Below are positions 30,351-43,163 of a stretch of DNA of 64,000 bases, piece after piece. A program made the translations under genes and the position numbers. The notes below the pieces were generated by a model. The model was not told the DNA's origin, did not search any database, and saw only the letters and a program-made list of their open reading frames with translations. The DNA is from Sporothrix humicola (taxonomy: Eukaryota; Ascomycota; Sordariomycetes; Ophiostomatales; Ophiostomataceae): the NCBI GenBank assembly GCA_021396245.1, contig WNYE01000053.1, positions 1 through 64,000 on the forward strand, read 5' to 3'. The number at the start of each line of letters is the position of its first letter. Position 1 is the stretch's first letter.

Positions 30351-33294
30351 CGGCGTTGACGCTTTTCCGGGGAAAAGACGAATAGTTGGGCAGTTTGTCC
30401 TCTTTCCCCATATTCCTCACAGTAGTCTGTGGCTCTTGTCGTCAGTAGTCTGGAGATATCTGGAGACTCTGGAGTCAGTAGTCTCGTTTCTCCAGACTCG
30501 ATGATTCTTTTCCCGTTCGCTTCGCCACCGTCTGCACTTTTGCGCTTTCCAAAGTCGCACATATTTTTCTATTATCGACGGTGTGTTGTATTTACTTTGC
30601 GCCGCATTTCTCCCCCTCCAAGCCAAGATATCAACGGCATTTTCAAGTCGTTTGCGAGTCATTGAATGCGGGGAAAAGACAACTAAGTGTGTCGAGTGTA
30701 TCGTCTGACCACACTTCTTTTCGTGTTCTTTTTTTTACCTCCCAGAATTCCAGAACTTCTGGAGATCGTCGTCGTTCCCTTGTTGTGCCACGAGATGAAT
30801 CCCAGCCCAGGGCCATGGGAACCCCGACCACGCACCGGGAAACACACACACACTACGGAGAATGAACGGCGAGGTCCTTGTCTTCCACGTTTTTCATGTT
30901 GTGTGTCTGCCGCTCGTCCTTTCTGTCACGTTCTTTTCCCTTTTTCGTTCTGCTGCTTCTCTGCTTTCCCAGCCATCCTTTCTCGGGCAAACGCACGCAC
31001 ACATGCAATCCGACGGCACTAGTTTCTTCCCTTCCTGCATATCCCAGTGCGGCATCAAACATCCCGGCCGCTGGACTTGTGCAGAAGGATGAGAAGAGGA
31101 AACGGAATATGCAGCAGATGCAGCAAAAAACAGAAACATGCCGCGCGGGATTTTGTAAATTTTTCTTTTCTTTTGATAATTTGTTTGCACTAGCGTTTTG
31201 CCACGAGGAGCGATGGACGAGGGACAGGGAACATTGTTTCCTCTTTTCTTTCGTGAGACGTTCGAGACGTTGCTTCTGGACGAATCGGATCACCGGATTC
31301 CCGGAAAAGGTGTGCAGAAGGAAGGAAGAGGCTGCAAGAAAAAACGTGTACAACACATGCATAACGCATGCAGTCATCTTTTGATTCTTTCGTCTTTGGG
31401 ATGGCCGTTCCTGCTTCTGTTTCCGACTTCTGTTTGTGGTTCTGACCCTTGGCTCCTGGCCTTTTGATTTTCGAGAAGGCTTTCTCATGTTGAATTCTTC
31501 TTGATCAACATACCCCTCAGTTGGCTGGACCAATGCGGCGTCCACCTCGTGGCCAAGAGTTGGCTATGTTTACAAACTTTGCATGCGCTGCATCTCGGGC
31601 TCTTTATTGTCACCGACATCGAAGCGAGCTGAACATATTTTTCTCGCATCTTGCCTCGTTCTTCCCTCTTTTTATCGAGCCAAAACATGATCCACAGAAG
31701 CGGGTAGAGATCGCCGAAGAGGAGAACCGGAGTACGAATACGGAATGAAGCTCGCGAGGCATGTCCGCCGATACAAAGATATCTCTCATGAATCGCTAGA
31801 CTCTTATGGATGTATGCCAGGATGATGAATCCAGAGAGAAGAAGGATTTGTATTCCGTATGTATCTTGTTTGAATTCTCTCCTTTTGTCTTCCCTGTAAC
31901 CTGCTCACCACAGTTCGCATTGTCTTGATCCCCCTTTTCTGGTGATGTTGTTCTGCAGTATCTCATATTACATACTTCATATTTCTGGCAAATGAGGGCA
32001 TGATGGAGGTCTGGACCTGCGTCAACATCTTGTTATATTTCACTCCTTCATTTTTGCTTTCATCGCAACATTTCTCGTCTCCAGTGTTGATTTTCGTCCC
32101 TTTTTGATGCTGGTGCAGATTATCTCACGGATATGCACAAAATACGACTCCAGAATTATTGCAGGCTCTGCGACCATGCCATTTTGTCTAAAGGAAGCAG
32201 ACATTGAACTTTCCTGGTCCTTCCAACTCCTTGAACCACCCCTGTCGTGAAATCAGCAAGGAAAACACTCGCAAAAAACAATGGAAATGCAAGGGTACGG
32301 AACAGCACAGACGCCGCCCTCAAAGCGTACCGGCTTCTGCTGCAGAATTCAGAATTGGGGGACATTTCGCAGAAGCAGATTTTTTTTAAAATAACTTTTT
32401 CAAGACTCTGCAGAAGCGAAAGAAGGTCGCAGAACTCGAAAACGAGAATACCACAATGCAACTCTGGAAAATGCCACCCTGGGAGCCTGCCGGGAGAGCC
32501 CACAACACAGACCTTTCCCCTTTCCACTTGCCATGCTTTCCCATGCTTTTTTTGCTTCACACCCTTTCGCTTTCCACTCTTCACCATCCATGTCTGATGT
32601 TGCAGTGCATTGTCCATTGTTCGCCATTGGAATCACCCACCATACGACACTCTTTCGACAACGGGGGCAGCCAACAGGGTCAACAAAGGCCAACAGACGG
32701 CCGATTGGCGAAGAGGCGTTGGAAAAAACAGACAGTAATACGGCTCTGGCACTCGAGCCACTTTCATATCGTGACTCTTGCCCCTGTCTGCCACGAAGAG
32801 GTTACCCTTTCCTCTATTTCGTAACTTTATTGTTGTGCACAATATTTCTTTTTGGGTTGTCACTGCCGTTTATGATTTATGACATTTTATCGACAGAGCC
32901 CTGTTCGACAGCAGAGCACCCGCGTATTACGATCATTTCAGCATCAGGCAGGTCACAGCACGCCAGATGCTCTCCCAAGTACCGGTACTCGCTGAAATAC
33001 CTGTATCGTCCCAGGGATCTTCTGCAACAAACTCGAGGCAGGCACCTCAATAAGGCAAGGAATCGACACGCCCTTACGCTATTTGGCTACTGATGCACTA
33101 GTGATTCAGCGAGCCAACCCGCGGGGACCCGTTTCCGCCTGTGAGTGGTGTGCCTGTTTCTGGCAGACGTTGACAATTTCAGTAGGGTCCTTTCGGTGTT
33201 CTTTCCCTGCTGGAAATGTGCCTGTCAATCCGCTGTCATTTGAAAGACAAAGGAGCGTTCTTTGGCGGCGTCTTCCGTTGGCTTCACAAGTGAC

Positions 33295-34200
33295 TCTTTT
33301 TAGGGGCATTTTTAACAACTTTAGGCCAATTCTTTCGGCCGTCAAAAACGCGGAGAATGTTTTTCCTCCCCACAAACCACCTTAAAACAAAGCCAAAAAA
33401 GCAAAAGGAAGCGCGGGTGCCCCGGATTCAACTAAGATAGCTCTGCGAGGGTGGAATAAGTGTGCGTAGTCCGATGGAGAAATAGGGAGCAATAACCAAC
33501 AAAAGAGGCCTAAAACGAAGTTATCGAGTCAGTGGAAGTGGACAAGCGGGCGAAGGAGCGACGATGGGACCCCCCAAAGGCCCCTAAAGCTCAGGTCAGG
33601 CCAGAAGGGCCAGTGTGCCGCCAGTCCCCGGAGGCTTAGCTCAAGGAGTCCCTTATTCCCGCTATCTACAGGGGCGTGATAAGACGGGACAGCGAGACAG
33701 CGGCGGAAACAAGAGAGAAACAGGAGGAGGAAGAGGGCCCTGAAAGCAGGGAATAGCCAGCAAGACGAACCACAGACAGCAGAAGGAGCAGGAGGCTAAT
33801 CATTAGAGCACATAATTTATGTGGAGGATGTGCACAAGCTTGGGGGCCTTCAGGTGCCTTCGCTTCGGTGGGCTGCTGAGGGTCCTAAATGTCTGGGGGA
33901 GGAGCCCGCCAAAACTGCCTAAAAGGATAGTGAGCGACGGCGTACCGATACATATTCAGATATCCTCCAGCCTGCCAAGAGGCACCACAAAAAAGGCACG
34001 AAGGAGCTACCGGAAAGGAACAGAAAGAAAACAAGTGGGATAGGGGCTCGTCAAAGGAGGCCCTTCAAGGGGCAGCCCACCAAATCACCAAATCCAGAAA
34101 GAGCGAGGGACAGCCAAAAGAGAGGAGACGCGCTAAAGGGGGAAAGAGGGGACGCTAGGGCGACGGAAAAGAACCACAAGGGTAGCGTTGCAGCGCCGGA
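33295..34200. repeat. TTTAGG/CCTAAA and GGCC-rich block, possible degenerate repeat
   Basis: Recurrent GGCCCCTAAAG, GCCTAAAACG, TGCCTAAAAG, GGTCCTAAATG and TTTTAGGGGC words, in both orientations, across ~900 bp without a usable reading frame. It resembles the segments at 23.1, 24.3 and 39.9 kb. Confidence 0.35.
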
Positions 34201-34525
34201 GGAATAAAAGTGGAGGTGGCAACCTGCAAAGACGAGAGCGAGGACTTGGGGGGACCCTCTTTTAGCCAGGAAAGCTATTTCTCACGCCCCCGAAAGAAAC
34301 AACCCCCATCACAGCTTGGTCGCAGTGAGATTGAGATTGCGAAGCCAGGCCCCTGTCGCATTGGTTCTGCGCCTGCTTCTGCTGCTTCTGCTGCCTTTTC
34401 TGTCTGTTTTCTCTCCCTGTCGCCGCGAATCCACGTCCCGTCCACGTTTTTCGTGGTGGCGAGATTTGGCGACGAAGACGAAAGAAGCAAAAGAACAACG
34501 GCCAAGAGGGGGGTGACAGCACGAA

Positions 34526-34553
34526 AGACACGGACAGACACGGACAGACACGA
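34526..34553. repeat. tandem repeat, 10 bp x 2.8
   Basis: AGACACGGAC is repeated almost three times, about 420 bp upstream of the transporter start codon. Confidence 0.85.
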
Positions 34554-34667
34554 ACGAACAACACAGGCAACTGATGCATGGGAAGCGGACATTTCCAGGG
34601 CCCTGGGTCACCTCGTCGTCCATGGTTGCTTCCTCGACTGGGCCGTCCTCGATTGTGCTCGTCTGCA

Positions 34668-34673
34668 TATAAG
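34668..34673 (+). promoter_or_regulatory. TATA box of the MFS transporter gene
   Basis: TATAAG (in GCATATAAGAAC) is followed by a CT-rich tract (34683-34780), with the ATG about 300 bp downstream at 34972. The spacing implies a roughly 200-260 nt 5' leader. Confidence 0.5.
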
Positions 34674-34971
34674 AACTCGGCCGATCTTTCTTCTTTTTGA
34701 TCGACCTCCTCTTCTTCGTTTTTCTTATTTTGTTCTCCCCTCTCGCTTCCTTTTTTCTCTTTTTCTTTCCTCGTCTTCCATGTGCCATCCTTTCTCGACA
34801 ATCTCGTGAAAGTAGAGACGACAACAACTCCAACTTGGAAAAAGATCAAGAAGGCAGAGATACCGCATCTTACCTTCTCTTTTTCACATTCCACTCTTTT
34901 GACTCTTCCCTTCTTCGTCGCACATCCTTTTAATTCATTTTTTCCTCTCTTCCCCCCCAAAACTGCCCATC

Positions 34972-36863
34972 ATGAGCAGCGACGGCGCCCACGGCGATGC
35001 CGCCCTCGAGAAGGGCGAGAAGCAGGAGTTCCAGCAGGTCAGCACGCTCAACACCGACAGCGACAACGAGGCCGCCGCCGCCCGCGGTGTCGAGTCCGGC
35101 AACATTCCCAAGGGCTACTGGTGGTCCTTCCGCTTCCTGGGTACTTTCACGAGTATCGTGCTCCTGGCTGCTTCGCTCTTCGTCAACTTCAACCTTCCTG
35201 TAAGTTAATATCGGATATTTTGACTTGATTTCTGCAGCTGTTTGTTTTGATTCTCTTGATATGGAGAGCCATCTAACACAGTCAGGCCTCTGCCATTACC
35301 GTCATCAACGAGGATCTCGGCTACTCTCCCTCGTACATCTGGATCAGCGATGCCTCGACCGTCGTTACCTGTATCGGTCTGCTGATTGTCGGCCGTCTGT
35401 CCGACATCGTCGGCCGTCGTTACTTCCTTATCGGTGGCCAGATCTTCGGTGTTGTCGGCTCCGCCATCTGCGCCAAGGCCTCGTCCATCAACATGCTCAT
35501 TGCCGGTGCCGTCATCTACGGTGTGGCCACGACGACTCAGCTGACTTTCCCCTTCATCATCCACGAGATCGTCCCCAACGAGCACCGCGGTATTGCCCAG
35601 GCCGTCATCACTGCCCTCGTCACGCCCTTTGCCGGTTTCGGTTCCATCATCGCCCGTGAGCTCATCGAGTACACTTCGTTCGGCTGGCGCTGGTGCTACA
35701 TGATCAACGTCATCTTCAACTCGGTCACTCTCATTCTGCTTGTTCTTTGCTACTTCCCGCCCAAGTTGCAGGATTTGCACACCAAGTGGACCTGGAAGAC
35801 CGAGCTCAAGAAGCTCGACTACGGCGGAATCCTCATCTTCACGGCCATCTCGGTCCTCATTCTGGTTGCCCTCAACTGGGGCGGCAGCACCTACCCCTGG
35901 AAGGACGCCCACGTTCTCGGCCCTCTCATCACCGGCGCTGCTCTCATCCCCGTGTTCGCCCTCTACGAAACTTACATGCCCCTCGAGCAGCCCATTCTGC
36001 CCATCAAGCTCCTCAAGAACCGCGCGTACATTGCCATCGTCATCGTCGCCTGTATCGGTCAGATGGCCTACTTCGCCCTTGCCATTCTGTGGCCCGAGCA
36101 GATCACCTACCTGTACACGACAAACAACATCACCATTGGCTGGATGTCGCTCACCACTGGTGTCTCCCTGATTGTCGGCGAGGTTATCTTCGGTTTCCTC
36201 ATGAAGCCTATTGGCAACACCCGCATCCAGCTCATCGTCTCGACCTGCACGCTCTTCATCTTCCTGGCTGCTCTCGGTGGCACCACCCACAAGAACCAGA
36301 ACTACGCCCTGGTCTTCACCACCATGGCCGGTTTCTTCTCGGGCTGGCTCGACATTGTCACCTCGGTTGCCAACGGCCTCGTCAACGAGCCCGGTGACCT
36401 GGGTCTGGCCAACGGTTTCCTTGGTTCCATGAAGCAGCTTGTCGGCACCATTGCCGTCTCCATCTACGTCGCCATTCTGTCGAACCGCTTCGAGGTCAAC
36501 TACCCCAAGGACGTCACCGAGGCTGCTCTCAATGCTGGCCTGCCCGAGTCGTCGCTCGAGGCTACTTTCGCTGCTCTGACCAACGGTACCGAGGCTGCCC
36601 TCGATGCTGTTGCTGGCATGACTCCTGCTATTGAGGAGGCTATTGCTCAGGGCACCAAGACCGCCTGGGCCTCGACTTTCTCGACCGTCTACTACTCGTC
36701 GCTGGCCTTCACTGGTGTGGCCATCATTGCCGCGTGCTTCTCGTCCGACATTGACCAGTACCTGACCAGCTACGTGTCGCGTCGTCTTGGTGGTACCCAG
36801 GCCATGGACGTGCCCGAGGAGCTGACTATGAAGAACGGTCACCTGACGGACGACGACCACTAA
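34972..36863 (+). CDS. MFS transporter, 14-TM drug:H+ antiporter / TRI12-siderophore type
   Basis: Two exons, 34972-35199 and 35286-36863, give about 601 aa. The 86-nt intron has a GTAAGT donor and a CTAAC branch site. The N-terminal ~55 residues are hydrophilic and acidic, then about 14 hydrophobic segments follow, typical of the DHA2-like fungal families that include trichothecene efflux (TRI12) and siderophore importers. MFS motif A is seen as GRLSDIVGRRYF after the second membrane segment, and the ATTTQLTFPFIIHEIVPNEH segment resembles motif C surroundings of this group. It acts at the plasma or vacuolar membrane; the substrate is unknown. No biosynthetic cluster, NRPS or PKS gene lies nearby, so an efflux or uptake role cannot be assigned from context. 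Codon use is strongly biased to C-ending codons, suggesting high expression. Confidence 0.93.
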
Positions 36864-39800
36864 ACGGGCGATCTTGTCGTGCTTTTTTGACGTTATTGAT
36901 GAAACGAATCATACTCCTGTTGTTTTGTTTTTCTCATTGCTGTTTTTCTCCATAGGCTTTTTAGTTGGCTTGCCATTGCGCGCGCGCATCAATTTCTCTG
37001 TCTCTACCAGTATATATCACTTTGGCAATCTTTTTTCTCCTTTTCTCTTTTTCTTTTTCTTGTTGGATAAAAATTTATATGTCGGTCAAACATCTTCCAG
37101 GTTCTACAAAAACAGAAAATGATCAAGATACCCGAACCGCCAAAAACTTACTTTAGCTTTAATCTCCTTTTTTACTCATTTTCCCAAAAACCTTCCACGG
37201 CATATAAATTTCTCCAACCTGACAATGACTTGTTCCTTTGCATTTTTCTTGGTGTTGACAGTATCGAGTTATGTGATGATGCGATTGAGTTTGAAGCCCA
37301 GTATCCTCCACTGAGAAAACGCGGTCTCGCACATTAATGGTCCTACTCTAACAGCAAAACAGGTGGGGCCTATTGTTTGTTACGGCCAGCAACAAAGGGG
37401 AAGGAACGATGGGCAGGGGTGGTGGAGTTCTCTGGCGCCGGCCGCCGGGCTTGCCAAGTGGAAGGAAAGCCCGACGAGGCAGAGACTGAGAAAAAAAGGC
37501 AGGCGCAATGGGGCCGGCCTTTATGGGCATAAAATTGGCAGCAAGAATCGTAAAATAAGGCGAGGAAAGAGCAACTCAAAAATAGCCCGACAAGGAAGGA
37601 GAGAATGGATGCAACCAACGATCGCGCCGGACAAGGGCGATATGACGATTGGAGAGAGTGGAAAGGGTGGGAAAAGAAGGAAAGAACGACAGAAGGGCTC
37701 CATAAAAAGAAGAGGAACAAATAAATGGAAGAATCTGTTTTCCCCTCCTGTTGGTTCGTCTTGTGGCTCCATCATCTCGAAAATCTTAACAAAGTCTTGA
37801 AAATCTTAAGAAAATGATCGACAAACACCGCACGGGCTGAGAAAAAGTCTTTATTTCTCGGCGTATTCGGACAACATCAATCCACGGACTTGTCTCGACG
37901 TTTTCTTGCCTCCCTCTCAGTCTTCCGTTTTGTTTCCATTTCAAAAGGTTTTCACTTTTCAGATATCTTCTCGCATCCCGAATGCCATTCGCTGCGATAG
38001 CAAAAACTTTGCCTCAATACTAGAAATCTCACCTGCAGCAGCGTCCCTTTCCAACAATGGACCGGTGCTCGTTTGGCGTGGATTTCGCAAGATGATCGTC
38101 GTGCTGGCCACGCTTTAGTTGCAAGGTACCCCTGTGCCCCTGTTCCCCCTGCTCGGGTCCGATTTTTTGCTTCGCTTTTGCCTCAATGTATCGGTACTTT
38201 GGTCCGTACGACTTTCGGGATGCATTACTGCAGGGAAAGCATGATGAAAGTCACCGTGTAGATAGGGGCTTGTGAGCACCGTATTGCCCCTACTGTGTAG
38301 ACACTTCCCCGTTACGAGTGCGAATGCAGCACAGAATTAAAAGCAGTTGTTGCGTATCGAATATTTCTGCAAGTTGAGGGCAGTGAGGCCGGGAGTGTAT
38401 TCAAGTCTTAAAACACAGTCATGCTTGACCCAAGCACCGAAGAAATCGTGCAGTTCTATCAATGCAAGTCTGTACTTATATATCAGGGGGGAAGGTCATT
38501 GGCCAATGATTCTCACATGTACCTCGATTGGAGAATACATGATGCTTTGAGGAATGATGTGATGCACATCATTGTCATCCTTTGACAGATGTCGAGTACT
38601 TTGGAGATGATCACTGCCCATGCCGCCACGCTTCCCACGTTTTCCTCGCATTCTTTTGTTGATTTACTCGTGTTACGTGGTACAAGTACCTGTTCTTTGT
38701 TTCTTTGAATTCCGTGCAGATGAAACAGACCGGTTTAACTGCCCGACCAGTCAACGAAACAATGGCTCGATGTGTTTCGTTCACCGGTGCATGTTTTTTT
38801 CTTTGCTGACAATTCCCCGACCAACCTACTATTGGTAAAGGACCCAATGTCGTCTTTTGCCAACTCAGTTCGCCCGAGTTTGGTAGTATTCCGTCCCCCG
38901 CTTCATCCCGTGAAAAGCCACAGACGTCGATTCCCTTATGCATGGCTAAAACAGCTTACCGGGCTCTTTACGGCAATTGATTCTCAAAAGAGAACTCAAG
39001 GGAAATAGATGAAATGTCAGCCCACAATTGTATATGCGGCGCGATGCGCAGTAGAAAGCCGCTTCGAATATCCCGTATGAGGCAATAATATTTTCCTCTC
39101 TGTTGATTTGTTTCTTTATCTGTCTCCTTGCTGCAACCTCGAACTTTTCTCCCTCCTCTTACATGCACCTCTTACTACACCCTTTCCTCGGATCCCTTCC
39201 GTCGGCGTCCAGATGCATGTCGAGGTGCATTGCATCCCAAGCCCACTAAAGCACTGCGACCTCGTTGAAGACGTTGAAAGGAACCGTGTTCGGAGAAAGC
39301 GACACGAGGTGCTCCGAAACAACTGTCAAGAAAACGACTTTGGACTGCTTTTGCTCTCTGATGAATTTTTTTTGTTGCCTTGATAAGTGCTTCCTTTTGC
39401 TTCCAATATCACTGCAAGCCACTATCTGCAGTTTCAATGCACCAGATTATATATGCATACGAATACGATGTGCATTTCGTAGTATTTCAGCTTCCCTATT
39501 TTCACTTTCATATCGCTCCCTTTTTCTTTTCGTTTTTCTTTTTAAGAAAAAAAGCTCTTTTTTGTTGATTTTATCATTGCTCACTGGGGTGGATATTGCG
39601 GCGCACCACCTGTTCGTGTGATTCGAAGCCGGCGGAAATAGCGTGATTCCCATCGTGTTAACTTGCTCTTTCAACGGACGATATTTTGATGTCCTCAATT
39701 TGTGTCTTTCGAATTCTACGATCCCTAAACGCTATTGTCGACATCTTTTTGTCACTTTATAATCTCATGGACCGTGCCCCTAATTTCTCACGATGTTATC

Positions 39801-39869
39801 TTTTGTTCGCTTCTTATCAAGCTTCGTCCGTTCGAAATCCGTGCGAGACCCGTCGTACACTTTTCCCCA

Positions 39870-40050
39870 GCTTTTCGGGGCCTTTTTTTAAGCTGTTTTA
39901 GCTGGCCCAAGGCACAAGCGCGCCGCTAAAAACAAAGAAGCATCGCGTAGTGTTTTTGCCCAGTCCGTCTGTTCATTCCATTCCCAGCGGGAAGGCCCGC
40001 CTAAAACAGGTGACTCCATGAGCTTGTTGTTGCCCTAAAAAAAGGCCCCG
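39870..40050. repeat. CCTAAA/GGCC-rich segment, possible degenerate repeat
   Basis: GGGGCCTTTTTTTAAG, GCCCGCCTAAAAC and TTGCCCTAAAAAAAGGCCCC within 180 bp, partly as inverted copies. It uses the same words as the segments at 23.1, 24.3 and 33.3-34.2 kb. Confidence 0.35.
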
Positions 40051-42355
40051 CCAGTGGCTTCACTATGGCACTGATATCACCGTCGTCCAAATCAAAGGCC
40101 TTTTCCTTGTCCATTTTCACCAATAGCAGAAAGCATTCTATCAAAACAATTATAAAGTCGTCGTACTCACTATGTGGCTGTGTGTTCATAAATTGTGGGC
40201 AATGAAGGCCCGTGATAAAGTGCCCATCTGGCCAGGTACTTGTCAGTCCCGCGAAGTTCTGCATGCGATGGGCGAGGCGGTCGTGGTGGAATGGGTGGTA
40301 AGGACGAAGACAATGGAGCCTTGGGCTTCTCGATTACTTCCTGATCTCTCGAAGTTCTTCTTGTTCTGAAATAATTAGAAACGTTTGTCAAAGAAATGAG
40401 TAAAAAGATGGTATGGGTGAATAAAAGAGATAAGCCAAACCCAAATGAGCGGCAATAATTGCAGGTCTCACTTGAAGATGGGCTGAATAGGTCGGCAAAA
40501 TATTGCTATGAAAGCTGGCTTTGCCATTGCTGAAACTTGTGCAATATGGGATATCGGAAGTAAAACTTTGTCTTTTTAAAATTGTCTTGAAAAGTATCGT
40601 TTCATTTCCACCGCCAGAGCGGCGTGGAAACCATAAAAAAGAGAAGTCTACGAGTTCATTTTATACACTGAAAATAGATGCCAATCAAGGGATTTGTGTA
40701 AGTGACGCATCACGTTCTTCAAGTGTTGCTTGTGACAAAGTAATTCTGTGCGCTTACATGTTCTATCTCCTTTCATCCAACGCGCCCTAGAGATAATGCG
40801 AATGTTTCCAGAGACGGTCTTATTATGTAAATAAGAGACAAAACAGCCGCCGCCATCATGTCTTCCAAGAGCACAAATTTGTATCTTTCACCACCCTCAC
40901 CAAGCCAAGGCCTCTCGTCTGCCCCTGGACAAATCCCAATACCGGGGCTGTGGAAGACCCGCTTCATCACACGCCAATTTTATGGCGCCTTGGTGTGATG
41001 AGTTTCCAGCTCCTCGTATTTGGTAAGATCTTCGATGCTACTTCATGGTCAGAGATGTACTTCACAAGTCACGGCATTGTTTTGTCCAACGAGCTTGCCA
41101 GACTTCGTTTCAAACTTTCTCGAAATTGGACCTCTCATCAAGAATCAAATTTAGCCCACATTGGTGCACAGAATTAGGTCCCAAGGTCCCATCGCGGGAG
41201 CCAAAATAGAGCCCGCCTGTGGGACGGGATCCAAACGTGTGACCGTGTCAGTATTTGCTTCTTTTTCTTTTTCTTTTGTGAAAACACCGTCCGTTGTCAA
41301 CCTGATTATTGTGCAGGGGTCGAGAAAGTAGCTTTAAAAATCAATTCTTCTCCCTCCTACTCTGCGTAGAGGGCTTCAAGAGAAGTCAAGGCGATCTACG
41401 TCGTACCCTTGGAACTATTAGACGTGTTGTGAGTAGGCCGGGCAGAAAAATGGCATGTTTTGATACAGTCAAGGCCTGGGGCCGCGAAAACACAATGCTT
41501 TGCTCAAACACTGCATTTATTTTAATCGAGAATAAAGGGAAGGGCAGAAAAAACATCTTCTTGTCATGGCAGCACGGTATTCGTAAGCGAGGAGCACGTT
41601 CTCCGTCCGCTCTCAGCCTCAACCTTATCCCCATGTGCGGGTTAAACTTTACAGGTGTCTAATAGGGCCGTCACAGGTAAGGGAGGCCAGAAGAAAGTAA
41701 GTCGAGCACACCAGGGCAAGGTGAAGTGAGTGAGAGGGCAAAGAAAACAGAAGAAGGGAAAAAAAGGCCCCAGATGTCCCACATCTATCTGAATGGCGAA
41801 TCACACGACCCACGCCTTTTCTTTTTTTCGGTCCTTTTGAAAGGTCAGCCTGAAGACGGGCAAAACACGAGTCCAAACAGGGACCAACAGGCATTCGCAA
41901 GCAAAACATTGGCATGCAGCCATGGGGCGACAATCAAGATAGGTGGTGGGAGGAAAGGGTCGAGACTCACGGACGCGAGGGGTCAAGCGAGACAGTGGCG
42001 GCATTATGAAAAAGAAAGTAAAGTATTAGCAAACAGGGTGTATCATGGATAGAAGAAGGGTAACTACGGAGGATACAAGGGCAGATGAGAGTGCTTGAAG
42101 AAAACAGCGTTGATGAGGATATCACGCGTCCGCCCCGTACCCGCAGTTGATCTCTTTTCGCAGTGAACTTAAAGAAGGAAGAACAGGTCATGCAAGGCCT
42201 TGTATTCAGTTTCATGCCAGATCAGACTAGAGTTCTATTGACAGAGCTCGTGGGTACATGGTAATACCAAGCTGCATCAATTTGCAAGATACCGTATGCG
42301 GCTCTAAAGCGTCTCATACAAGATCCCATCCTCACTTCCTAGACAATTGGCCCTG

Positions 42356-42368
42356 GAGAGAGAGAGAG
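42356..42368. repeat. GA microsatellite
   Basis: A run of about six GA units followed by GGCAAATG; no other feature. Confidence 0.9.
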
Positions 42369-43146
42369 GCAAATGAACGAGAAAAAAAAAACCCGATGTG
42401 CTTCTGCAGGGCCTGACTGCTTCGAAATCTCCAGCCATTGTACCTCAGCTGTCTTTGCCCACCTATTACTCTCGGGGTATGCAGGCCTCACGGTGTATGC
42501 AACCGTCATTGGGCACTTCGTACTGATATATTTCGAAATATTGGTTTTGTTGGCTTTTATGCATGTTCCACCAATGCCAATGCATGCGCCCATAAAGAAA
42601 TTCCTGTGGTTGAGAAGGACATTAGAGAAGATGTGACAGACTGGGCAATGGACGTTTGAGATCCAAAGCTAGAGATACCATTGGGGGTGCTTCATTTTCA
42701 CTCGAATCCTGATTTTGATCAAATTTCAACTGTAAAAATTGTAAATACAGTCTGAAAGGTGCAGAGCGTATCCTTCACCATGCGCTGTGCCTGAATAAAA
42801 CTTCCGGTCCCTTTACTCTCGCTTTGTTTTTTCGGAAATTTTGATGGTACCTGCCTCGAGGACTGCCTTCAAATACCCGACCTAGGGCCTCATATTTCCC
42901 AATCTACAGTGGCCATCCAATAGCAGTGCGTTTGTATTCTCGTGTACCTTTTTACTCCAGCACCATGCACACATTTTTTTTGCCCTTTTGTTTTCTTGGC
43001 CCCTGTTCGCCGAGATGCAGTGCAAGTCCTCTGCATGTACATTGCACATGTGCCACGCGCCCGCCACCCCCTTGTCTCTACAGACAAGATGTGCCAGTTT
43101 ACAGACCGTCACTCCTGCCCCTTTTGTTCCCATAAAAATAGAGAAA

Positions 43147-43163
43147 GAGAGAGAGAGAGAGAG
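43147..43163. repeat. GA microsatellite
   Basis: (GA)8 followed by a short GCGCGCG run. Confidence 0.9.

Larger units (their letters stand above)
26749..34971. other. gene-poor region (second half of desert) ending in the MFS gene promoter
   Basis: No supported gene on either strand. It contains GA and ~10-bp tandem repeats (listed separately), a perfect palindrome AGTACCGGTACT at 32978-32989, and a TTTAGG/CCTAAA and GGCC-rich block at 33295-34200. The final ~300 bases hold the transporter promoter. Minus-strand frames at 30853-31545 and 34262-34960 are low-complexity Lys/Arg/Ser/Phe and rejected. Confidence 0.5.

Noticed and set aside
30853..34960. Minus-strand frames at 30853-31545 and 34262-34960
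   Set aside because: Same polypyrimidine-derived low complexity; the second overlaps the transporter promoter and CT-rich leader.
35205..36860. 551-codon open frame antisense to the MFS transporter
   Set aside because: It is a shadow of strongly C-ending codon use in the sense gene; Asp/Gly/Val/Glu-rich composition has no protein-family character.
34972..36863. Transporter as part of a secondary-metabolite cluster
   Set aside because: No PKS, NRPS, terpene synthase, P450 or cluster regulator within reach; flanks are gene-poor.
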